Part shown: piece by piece, positions 1 to 8,796 of the stretch
Layout: each line of letters starts with the position of its first letter
Position numbering within the stretch: the first letter of the stretch is position 1
Source: an uncultured Gemmatimonadota bacterium
GTDB taxonomy: Bacteria > Gemmatimonadota > Gemmatimonadetes > Gemmatimonadales > Gemmatimonadaceae
Assembly: GCA_946480295.1 (NCBI GenBank)
Contig: CAMLIT010000150.1
Coordinates: forward strand, 1 to 8,796
DNA: 8,796 bases
Reading direction: 5' to 3'
Notes under the pieces: model-generated
What the model saw: only the letters and a program-made list of their open reading frames with translations
The model's database searches: none
What the model was told of the DNA's origin: nothing
Program-made: the position numbers and the translations under genes

Positions 1-1102
1 AGGACATCTACCCGATCAACTTCTGGTGCGACGACCGGGAGAACCTGTGGAACGCCTGCCGCGACGTGGTGCGCCACTGGATCGGGCGCGGGGTGAAGAC
101 CTTCCGCGTCGACAACCCGCACACGAAGCCGCTGGCGTTCTGGGAGTGGCTGATCGACGAGATCCAGCGCGAGCACCCGGACGTGATCTTCTTCGCCGAG
201 GCGTTCACGCGGCCGAAGCGGATGAAGGCGCTGGCGAAGCTCGGCTTCACGCAGTCGTACACGTACTTCACCTGGAAGAACGCCGACTGGGAGCTGCGGC
301 AGTACCTCGAGGAGCTGACGCAGTCGCCGATGGTGGAGTACTTCCGCGGCAACTTCTTCACGAACACGCCGGACATCCTCACGGAGTACCTCGTGAGCGG
401 CGGCCGGCCGGCGTTCCGGACGCGGCTCCTGCTCGCGGCGACGCTGATGCCGCTCTACGGGATCTACAGCGGCTTCGAGCTGGTGGAGAACGTGCCCGTG
501 CGGCCGGGGAGCGAGGAGTACCTGGACTCGGAGAAGTACGAGATCCGCAAGCGGGATTTCGACGCGCCGGGGAACCTGAACGAGGACATCCGGCTGCTGA
601 ACGGGATCCGCCGCGCGCACACGGCGCTCCAGGTGCAGGACAACCTGAGCTTTCATGCGTCGGAGAATCCGGCGGTGCTGTTCTACAGGAAGGCTGGAGG
701 CGCCGGCGACGCGGGGGACGCGGGACGAGGGACGCGTGGTGGCGTGACTGCGTCGGATGGAGCAACCCGGCGTGACGGGGCACCAGATCTCGATCGGTCG
801 GACGCGTCGCGCGTCGCGCGTCCCGCGTCCCCCTCCGCCGCGTCCCGCGTCCCGCGCACCGCGTCCCGCGACGATCTTCTCATCGTCGTCAACCTCGACC
901 CCCACCACGTCCAGGCGACGATGGTCCATGTGCCGGTCGGGGAGATGGGGATCGGCGAGGACGAGGCGTATGTCGTGCAGGACCTGCTGACGGGGGCGCG
1001 GTACACGTGGCGGGGGGCGCGCAACTACGTGCGGCTCGATCCGCAGCTCCAGATGGGACACGTGCTCCGCGTGGAACGGCCGCGGACGGCCGGAGGGCAG
1101 GC

Positions 1103-1106
<4 letters not shown>
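1..1106 (+). CDS. glgE: Alpha-1,4-glucan:maltose-1-phosphate maltosyltransferase GlgE, 5'-truncated by the window edge
   Basis: GH13 maltosyltransferase that moves maltose from maltose-1-phosphate onto the non-reducing end of an alpha-1,4-glucan in the cytosol; it is the polymerising step of the GlgE pathway. The first whole codon is at base 3 and 367 residues are visible. The signature FRVDNPHTKP holds the nucleophile Asp (codon at 111-113), FFAEAFTRP the acid/base Glu (198-200) and TNTPD the third catalytic Asp (372-374). The 29-residue nucleophile-to-Glu spacing matches known GlgE. The SGFELVEN and EEYLDSEKYEIRKRDF motifs follow. Family proteins are about 660-700 residues, so roughly 350 N-terminal residues lie upstream (inferred). 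The C-terminal beta domain (LFYRK, then LLIVVNLDPHH) is split by about 60 low-complexity residues at 693-872, made of heptamer repeats. The stop overlaps the treS start (ATGA). Identification is firm; whether the insert affects activity is unknown. Confidence 0.96.
715..736 (+). repeat. G-rich heptamer arm inside glgE
   Basis: Three tandem 7-base units (GGGACGC, GGGACGA, GGGACGC) plus a trailing G. Bases 719-736 are complementary to 839-856 with one mismatch in 18, so this is the left arm of an inverted repeat. It is read in frame as part of the non-conserved GlgE insert, giving a GDAGRGTR-type peptide. Confidence 0.85.
804..870 (+). repeat. C-rich heptamer arm inside glgE
   Basis: Two blocks of four units each, 804-831 and 840-867, with consensus GCGTCCC (variants GCGTCGC and GCGCACC), separated by 8 bases. 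This is the reverse complement of the G-rich arm at 715-736, with 67 bases between the arms. In frame it encodes RVARPAS and RVPRTAS. It ends exactly where conserved GlgE sequence (LLIVVNLDPHH) resumes. Confidence 0.85.
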
Positions 1107-4317
<3,211 letters not shown>

Positions 4318-4321
4318 CGAC

Positions 4322-6253
4322 ATGACCGAGCGGTGGCACCTGGAGCGCGGCGCGACGCTGCGCGACGACGGGAGCGTGCGCTTCGCCGTGTGGGCGCCGG
4401 AGGCGGAGCGGCTCGACGTCGAGATCCTCGGCGGGGCGGCGGCGGGGGAGCACGCGCTGGCGAAGAACGCGCAGGGCGTGTTCGAGGGCACCGTCGCGCA
4501 CGTCGGCGCGAACGCCGACTATCGCTATCGCATCGACGGGAAGGAGGGGCTCCCGGACCCGGTGAGCCGCTGGCAGCCGCAGGGGGTGCACGGGCCGTCG
4601 CGCGTGGTGGACCCGCAGTTCGCCTGGCGCGACCGCGACTGGCACGGCGTGGCGATGACGGAGCTCGTCATCTACGAGCTGCACGTGGGCACGTACACGA
4701 CCGAGGGGACGTTCGAGGCGGTCATCCCGCACCTGCCGGGGCTGCGCGCGCTCGGCGTCACGGCGATCGAGCTGATGCCGGTGGCGCAGTTCCCGGGGAC
4801 GCGCAACTGGGGGTACGACGGCGTGTCGCTGTACGCGGTGCAGGACAGCTACGGCGGGCCGCGCGGCCTCAAGCAGCTCGTCGACGCGGCGCACGTCAAC
4901 GGGCTCGCCGTCATCCTCGACGTCGTCTACAACCACATCGGCCCGGAGGGGAACTACCTCCGCGAGTACGGCCCGTACTTCACGGCGACGTACACCACGC
5001 CGTGGGGGCCGGCGCTCAACTACGACGATGCGATGAGCGACGAGGTGCGCCGTTATGTGGTGGACAACGCGCTGTACTGGGCGACGGAGTATCACGTCGA
5101 TGGGCTGCGGCTCGACGCGGTGCACCGCATCTACGACTTCGGCGCCACGCACATCCTGCAGGAGATCGCGCAGGCGGTGCACGCGGAAGCGGAGAAGCTG
5201 GACCGTCGGATCCTCGTCATCGCCGAGAGCGACCTGAACGACCCGAAGCTCGTGCGCGACCGCTCGAACTACGGCTACGGCCTGGACGGGCAGTGGGCGG
5301 ACGACTTCCACCACGCGGTGCACGCGCTGCTCACGCGCGAGCGGTCGGGCTACTACGCCGACTTCGGGTCGGTGGAGATGGTGGCGCGCGCGCTCGAGGA
5401 GCCGTTCCTCTACCGCGGGCAGTACTCGGCGCACCGGCGGCGGCGGCACGGGGGGCCGTCGACGGGGATCCCGCGCGACCGCTTCGTGGTGGCGGTGCAG
5501 AATCACGACCAGGTGGGGAACCGGGCGGCGGGGGAGCGGCTGGCGACGCTCGTCGAGCCGGCGCAGCTCCGGCTCGCCGCGGCGCTGCTGCTGCTGTCGC
5601 CGTACGTGCCGCTCCTCTTCATGGGGGAGGAGTACGCGGAGACGCGCCCCTTCCTGTACTTCGTCAGCCACGGCGACCCCGAGCTGGTGGAGGCGGTGCG
5701 GACGGGGCGGAAGAGGGAGTTCGAGTCGTTCGGCTGGGCGGAGGCGGTGCCGGATCCGCAGGCGGACGACACCTTCGCGCGGTCGATCCTCGACCGGTCG
5801 GTGCTCGTCGCCGGCGGCTTCCACATGCAGATCCTCGACCTGCATCGGGACCTGCTGGCGCTCCGGCGGGACGAGCCGATGCTGCACCCGGAGGGGTCGA
5901 GCGTGGTGGTGGAGTGGACGCGGGAGGGGGCGATCGCCGTCCTGCGCTACGCGCGGGCGTGGCGGATGGGGAGGACGGGGGCGCTGCTCACGCTGTTCAA
6001 CTGCTCGGGGGAGGTGCGGGCGGTCCGGGTGCCGGAGGACGCGAACGGCGCGTGGAGCCTGCGACTGTCCACGGACGCGACGAGCTACGGAGGGAGCGGG
6101 ATGGTCATCCCGGACATTCCCGACGACGAGGCGGCACGGCTGTCGCGTAAGGACGAGCCCAAACGGTTGCTGGACGCGACGGGAGAGCCGGCGGGGCGGG
6201 GGGTCAGACTGCCGGCGTGGACGGCGGTTGTCTATGAGAGGCGAGATTTCTGA
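4322..6253 (+). CDS. treZ: Malto-oligosyltrehalose trehalohydrolase TreZ
   Basis: GH13 hydrolase that cuts the alpha-1,4 bond next to the terminal trehalose of maltooligosyltrehalose and frees trehalose; it normally works after TreY. The 643-residue protein has an N-terminal CBM48/E-set domain (about 10-100, with VRFAVWAPEAERLDVEI). The barrel starts at ELVIYELHVGTYTTEGTF. Catalytic residues are Asp265 in GLRLDAVHRIYDF, Glu302 in LVIAESDLNDP and Asp396 in VQNHDQVGNRAAGERL. That last motif plus LLFMGEEYAETRPFLYFVSHGD separates TreZ from branching enzyme GlgB. The ATG at 4322 lies 4 bases after the mak stop, with GGAG at 4310-4313 (8-base spacing), so it is probably coupled to mak. The protein is slightly longer than the usual 580-620 residues. 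No treY is visible in the window. Confidence 0.94.
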   Translation: MTERWHLERGATLRDDGSVRFAVWAPEAERLDVEILGGAAAGEHALAKNAQGVFEGTVAHVGANADYRYRIDGKEGLPDPVSRWQPQGVHGPSRVVDPQFAWRDRDWHGVAMTELVIYELHVGTYTTEGTFEAVIPHLPGLRALGVTAIELMPVAQFPGTRNWGYDGVSLYAVQDSYGGPRGLKQLVDAAHVNGLAVILDVVYNHIGPEGNYLREYGPYFTATYTTPWGPALNYDDAMSDEVRRYVVDNALYWATEYHVDGLRLDAVHRIYDFGATHILQEIAQAVHAEAEKLDRRILVIAESDLNDPKLVRDRSNYGYGLDGQWADDFHHAVHALLTRERSGYYADFGSVEMVARALEEPFLYRGQYSAHRRRRHGGPSTGIPRDRFVVAVQNHDQVGNRAAGERLATLVEPAQLRLAAALLLLSPYVPLLFMGEEYAETRPFLYFVSHGDPELVEAVRTGRKREFESFGWAEAVPDPQADDTFARSILDRSVLVAGGFHMQILDLHRDLLALRRDEPMLHPEGSSVVVEWTREGAIAVLRYARAWRMGRTGALLTLFNCSGEVRAVRVPEDANGAWSLRLSTDATSYGGSGMVIPDIPDDEAARLSRKDEPKRLLDATGEPAGRGVRLPAWTAVVYERRDF

Positions 6254-6271
6254 AATGATACGGCGGGGTTC

Positions 6272-6325
6272 ACTGCGTACTGCGTACTGCGGACGCCACT
6301 GCGCACTGCGTAGTGCGTACTGCGG
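6272..6325 (+). repeat. ACTGCGT heptamer array, second repeat family
   Basis: Seven 7-base units: ACTGCGT, ACTGCGT, ACTGCGG (6272-6292), a 5-base spacer ACGCC, then ACTGCGC, ACTGCGT, AGTGCGT, ACTGCGG (6298-6325). It has the same 7-base period as the G-rich arrays in neighbouring genes but an unrelated sequence. Confidence 0.9.
6300..6319 (+). other. Hairpin formed within the ACTGCGT array
   Basis: CGCACT (6302-6307) and AGTGCG (6312-6317) are perfect complements around the 4-base loop GCGT. In RNA the stem extends by a G-U and a T(U)-A pair to 8 base pairs. The single AGTGCGT variant unit is what creates the stem. No T-run follows, so it does not read as an intrinsic terminator. Confidence 0.55.
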
Positions 6326-6338
6326 ACGTACCGCGGAC

Positions 6339-6353
6339 GGCGGTCAGTCCGCC
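6339..6353 (+). other. Small GC-rich hairpin upstream of glgX
   Basis: GGCGG (6339-6343) and CCGCC (6349-6353) pair around loop TCAGT. An alternative longer fold pairs GGACGG (6335-6340) with CCGTCC (6355-6360), leaving a 3-base bulge. It ends 32 bases before the glgX start codon. Short GC stems are frequent by chance at this base composition. Confidence 0.3.
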
Positions 6354-6385
6354 ACCGTCCGGCATGCCACGGGCGAGTTTCCCAG

Positions 6386-8539
6386 ATGAGGGTCTGGCCG
6401 GGGGAACCGTACCCGCTCGGGGCGACGTGGGATGGGGAGGGGGTGAACTTCGCGCTCTTCTCCGAGAACGCCACGGGCGTCGAGCTCTGTCTCTTCAATC
6501 ACGAGGACGACGCGGGGGAGAGCGACCGGATCCAGGTCCGGGAGGTCACGGACCACGTCTGGCACTGCTACCTGCCCGACGTGCGGCCGGGCCAGTACTA
6601 CGGGTGGCGGGTGCACGGGCCGTACAAGCCCGAGGAGGGGCACCGCTTCAACCCGGCGAAGCTGCTCATCGACCCGTACGCGAAGGCGATCACCGGCGCG
6701 ATCAAGTGGAGCAACGCGCTGTTCGCCTACAAGGTCGGCGGCCCGCGCGAGGACCTCGAGCCGGAGCCGGACAACAGCGCCGGGGGCGTGCCGAAGAGCG
6801 TCGTCATCGACAACGCGTTCACGTGGGACAACGACCGGCCTCCGCGCACGCCGTGGCACCGCACGATCATCTACGAGTGCCACGTGAAGGGGATGACGGT
6901 GCGCAACCCGAACGTGCCCGAGCACCTGCGCGGCACGTATCTCGGGCTCTGCTCCGATCCGATGCTGGACTACTTCACCTCGCTCGGCGTGACGGCGGTG
7001 GAGCTGCTCCCGGTGCACCAGTTCGTCGTCGATCGGCACCTGCCGGAGAAGGGGCTGACGAACTACTGGGGGTACAACTCGATCGGCTTCTTCGCCCCCG
7101 ACGTGCGCTACGCCACGCGCGGACTCGGCAACCAGGTGTACGAGTTCAAGTCGATGGTGAAGACCTTCCACTCGGTGGGGATCGAGGTGATCCTCGACGT
7201 CGTGTACAATCACACGGGGGAGGGGAACCACCTCGGGCCGACGCTGTCGCTGAAGGGGATCGACAACGTCGCCTACTACCGGCTGGAGGCGGACAAGCGC
7301 TTCTACACCGACTTCACGGGCACGGGGAACAGCCTGAACATGCGGCACCCGCGCACGATCCAGCTCATCATGGACAGCCTGCGGTACTGGGTGAACGAGA
7401 TGCACGTCGACGGCTTCCGCTTCGACCTCGCGCCGGTGCTGGCGCGCGAGCTGTACGAGGTGGACCGCCTCTCGGCGTTCTTCGACATCATCCACCAGGA
7501 CCCGACGCTGTCCACGGTGAAGCTGATCGCCGAGCCGTGGGACGTGGGGCCGGGCGGGTACCAGGTGGGCAACTTCCCGATCCGCTGGGCGGAATGGAAC
7601 GGGAAGTACCGCGACGCGCTGCGGCGCTTCTGGCGCGGCGATCCGGGGCAGGTGCCGGAGCTGGCGACGCGGCTCTCGGGGTCGAGCGACCTCTATCAGT
7701 GGAGCGGGCGCAGCGCTTACGCGAGCATCAACTTCGTCGTGGCGCACGACGGCTTCACGCTGCACGACCTCGTGAGCTACGAGCACAAGCACAACGAGGC
7801 GAACGGCGAGGAGAACCGCGACGGGCACAACGACAACCTGAGCCGGAACTGGGGCGCCGAGGGCCCGACGGACGATCAGAAGATTCTCGACCAGCGCTAC
7901 AAGGCGATGAAGAGCTTCCTGGCGTCGCTCGCCTTCTCGCAGGGCGTGCCGATGATCTCGCACGGCGACGAGATCGCGCGCACGCAGGGGGGGAACAACA
8001 ACGCGTACTGCCAGGACAACGAGACGACATGGGTGAACTGGAATCTCGACGATCGGCAGCGCGACCTGCTCGAGTTCACCAAGCGGCTGCTGCAGATCCG
8101 GCAATCCAACCCGGTGCTGCGGCGGCGGCACTTCTTTCGCGGTCGTGATCCGAACAGCGAGTTCGGACGCGATGTGATGTGGATCCGTCCGGACGGCAAG
8201 GAGATGCAGCAGCAGGACTGGCAGAACGCCGACAACCGCGTGCTCGGCATGCTCATCAGTGGCGAGGCCACGGACGAGGTGGACGAGCGGGGCCGGCCGA
8301 TCAAGGGCGACACGCTGCTGCTCATCCTCAATGGCGGTGAGACGGACGTGCGCTTCACGCTGCCCAAGCTCGACGCGATCGGCTTCTGGATGGAGCTGCT
8401 CGACACCTCGCACGAGGAGCGGCACGTGCCGAACACCGGATGGATCATGGCGTGCGCGCATTCGCTCGTGCTGCTGCGGCACGGGACGGAGCGGCGGATG
8501 CTGAGCACGATGCCCGAGAGCGAGGCGGAGGCGGCATGA
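6386..8539 (+). CDS. glgX: Glycogen debranching enzyme GlgX/TreX (isoamylase type)
   Basis: GH13 alpha-1,6-glucosidase that removes side chains from glycogen or limit dextrins in the cytosol, giving linear glucans for phosphorylase or the TreY/TreZ route. The 717 residues match the family length. The N-terminus PGEPYPLGATWDGEGVNFAL begins the CBM48 domain, and YYGWRVHGPY follows. The barrel carries Asp347 (nucleophile, GFRFDLAPVL), Glu383 (acid/base, LIAEPWDVG) and Asp455 (VVAHDGFTLHDLVSY). The family-specific HNEANGEENRDGHNDNLSRN, GDEIARTQGGNNNAYCQDN and WVNWNL motifs are intact. The ATG at 6386 fits the usual family start; upstream in-frame sequence has no better start and is not conserved. 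A good Shine-Dalgarno is not evident, unlike the upstream genes. The stop overlaps a following ATG (ATGA). Confidence 0.96.
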   Translation: MRVWPGEPYPLGATWDGEGVNFALFSENATGVELCLFNHEDDAGESDRIQVREVTDHVWHCYLPDVRPGQYYGWRVHGPYKPEEGHRFNPAKLLIDPYAKAITGAIKWSNALFAYKVGGPREDLEPEPDNSAGGVPKSVVIDNAFTWDNDRPPRTPWHRTIIYECHVKGMTVRNPNVPEHLRGTYLGLCSDPMLDYFTSLGVTAVELLPVHQFVVDRHLPEKGLTNYWGYNSIGFFAPDVRYATRGLGNQVYEFKSMVKTFHSVGIEVILDVVYNHTGEGNHLGPTLSLKGIDNVAYYRLEADKRFYTDFTGTGNSLNMRHPRTIQLIMDSLRYWVNEMHVDGFRFDLAPVLARELYEVDRLSAFFDIIHQDPTLSTVKLIAEPWDVGPGGYQVGNFPIRWAEWNGKYRDALRRFWRGDPGQVPELATRLSGSSDLYQWSGRSAYASINFVVAHDGFTLHDLVSYEHKHNEANGEENRDGHNDNLSRNWGAEGPTDDQKILDQRYKAMKSFLASLAFSQGVPMISHGDEIARTQGGNNNAYCQDNETTWVNWNLDDRQRDLLEFTKRLLQIRQSNPVLRRRHFFRGRDPNSEFGRDVMWIRPDGKEMQQQDWQNADNRVLGMLISGEATDEVDERGRPIKGDTLLLILNGGETDVRFTLPKLDAIGFWMELLDTSHEERHVPNTGWIMACAHSLVLLRHGTERRMLSTMPESEAEAA

Positions 8540-8796
8540 ACGGGAAGCGGGACGAGGGAAGCGGGAAGCGGGGGGGACGAGGGACGAGGGACGAGGGACG
8601 AGAGGCGCGCGACGGCCGGGACGCGCCGCGCGTCCCGCGTCCCGCGTCCCCCGACTCCCCCGAGCTCCAATCGCCTTCCCCGCAGACCGACGCGCCCCGG
8701 CCGCACGGAGATCCCTTACGACCGGAAGTGGAGAGCGTGCCGAAGAACGCGAAGACGGGCCAGAAGGGTGGACCACGCAAGGTCGCGGCGAAGAAG
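8536..8796 (+). CDS. Unidentified gene, N-terminal part only, open to the window end
   Basis: I do not recognise the product. The frame stays open for 87 codons to the edge. Two starts are possible. The ATG at 8536 overlaps the glgX stop (ATGA) and has GGAGG 4 bases upstream, copying the treS/mak arrangement; it would make the first 40 or so residues heptamer-encoded (RGTRDEGR, then RVPRPAS). The GTG at 8737 has GGAAG 8 bases upstream and would start a basic protein reading MPKNAKTGQKGG, continuing with a Lys-rich run ending VAAKK. A TTA codon at 8716, rare here, slightly favours the later start. A Lys/Ala-rich basic tail occurs at the N-terminus of various proteins, including some glycogen synthases and DNA-binding proteins. 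The context suggests another glucan enzyme, but nothing visible proves it. Confidence 0.5.
   Translation, partial: MNGKRDEGSGKRGGRGTRDEGREARDGRDAPRVPRPASPDSPELQSPSPQTDAPRPHGDPLRPEVESVPKNAKTGQKGGPRKVAAKK
8542..8601 (+). repeat. G-rich heptamer array at the start of the last reading frame
   Basis: Units GGGAAGC, GGGACGA, GGGAAGC, GGGAAGC (8542-8569), a GGGG spacer, then four identical GGGACGA units (8574-8601). This 4+4 layout closely parallels 2769-2827 in mak, including the position a few bases after an ATGA overlap. The C-rich counterpart is at 8629-8650. Confidence 0.88.
8617..8652 (+). repeat. C-rich heptamer arm with a tight hairpin
   Basis: Three GCGTCCC units occupy 8630-8650. A lone GGGACGCG (8618-8625) pairs perfectly with CGCGTCCC (8629-8636) around loop CCG, extended by one C-G pair to a 9-base-pair stem (8617-8637). 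No T-run follows. In frame from 8536 it encodes PRVPRPAS. Confidence 0.85.

Larger units (their letters stand above)
6254..6385. other. treZ-glgX intergenic spacer
   Basis: This 132-base gap is the only substantial non-coding stretch inside the cluster. It contains the ACTGCGT heptamer array (6272-6325), a compact hairpin within it (6300-6319) and a second GC-rich hairpin candidate (6339-6353). No T-run follows either hairpin and no clear -35/-10 pair was seen. Whether it holds a promoter or only a spacer repeat cannot be told from sequence. Confidence 0.7.

Noticed and set aside
715..870. Insertion sequence or transposon remnant in glgE
   Set aside because: No transposase sequence, terminal repeats or target-site duplication could be seen; only heptamer arms are present.
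1007..1102. Upstream in-frame ATG for treS
   Set aside because: It would add 32 non-conserved residues entirely inside glgE; the ATG at 1103 has GGAGG at good spacing and fits the TreS N-terminus.
4322..6253. Glycogen branching enzyme GlgB, the usual partner of glgE
   Set aside because: The NHDQVGNR and GEEYAETRPFLYF motifs are TreZ-specific; the GlgB motifs around its catalytic residues are absent.
6300..6353. Intrinsic terminator after treZ
   Set aside because: Stems exist but no T-run follows, and glgX continues on the same strand soon after.
8617..8637. Intrinsic terminator after glgX
   Set aside because: The 9-base-pair stem is followed by C-rich repeat, not a T-run, and an open frame continues through it.

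Overview
The window is very GC-rich bacterial DNA carrying one dense plus-strand gene cluster for alpha-glucan and trehalose metabolism. Gene order is glgE (3' part) - treS - mak - treZ - glgX - start of an unidentified gene. Protein similarity recalled from the families, together with the high GC, is compatible with Gemmatimonadota or a similar soil lineage. I cannot establish the taxon from this sequence, and it should be read as a weak guess.

Layout: 1-1106 is the C-terminal half of GlgE. 1103-2764 is trehalose synthase TreS. 2761-4317 is maltokinase Mak. 4322-6253 is the trehalose-releasing hydrolase TreZ. 6254-6385 is the only real intergenic gap. 6386-8539 is the debranching enzyme GlgX. 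From 8536 an open frame runs off the right edge. Three junctions (glgE/treS, treS/mak, glgX/last frame) are ATGA stop/start overlaps and mak/treZ has a 4-base gap, so the cluster looks like a translationally coupled operon. No promoter or convincing intrinsic terminator could be identified.

How the genes work together: TreS interconverts trehalose and maltose, Mak phosphorylates maltose, and GlgE adds maltose from maltose-1-phosphate to alpha-1,4-glucan. This is the GlgE route from trehalose to glucan. TreZ and GlgX belong to the opposite direction: GlgX debranches glucan, TreY (not in the window) makes the trehalose terminus and TreZ releases trehalose. Both directions sit in one cluster.

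The unusual element is a family of 7-base tandem repeats. A G-rich form (GGGACGC, GGGACGA, GGGAGGC, GGGAAGC) occurs upstream of its reverse complement (GCGTCCC) as convergent arms in three places: inside glgE, inside mak and at the start of the last frame. An unpaired G-rich array sits directly after the mak start codon. A different heptamer family (ACTGCGT) fills the treZ-glgX gap. The arrays lie in loops, termini or spacers, not in conserved cores. Because 7 is coprime to 3, each perfect array encodes the same cyclic heptapeptide in all three frames, and none of these heptamers produces a stop on either strand.
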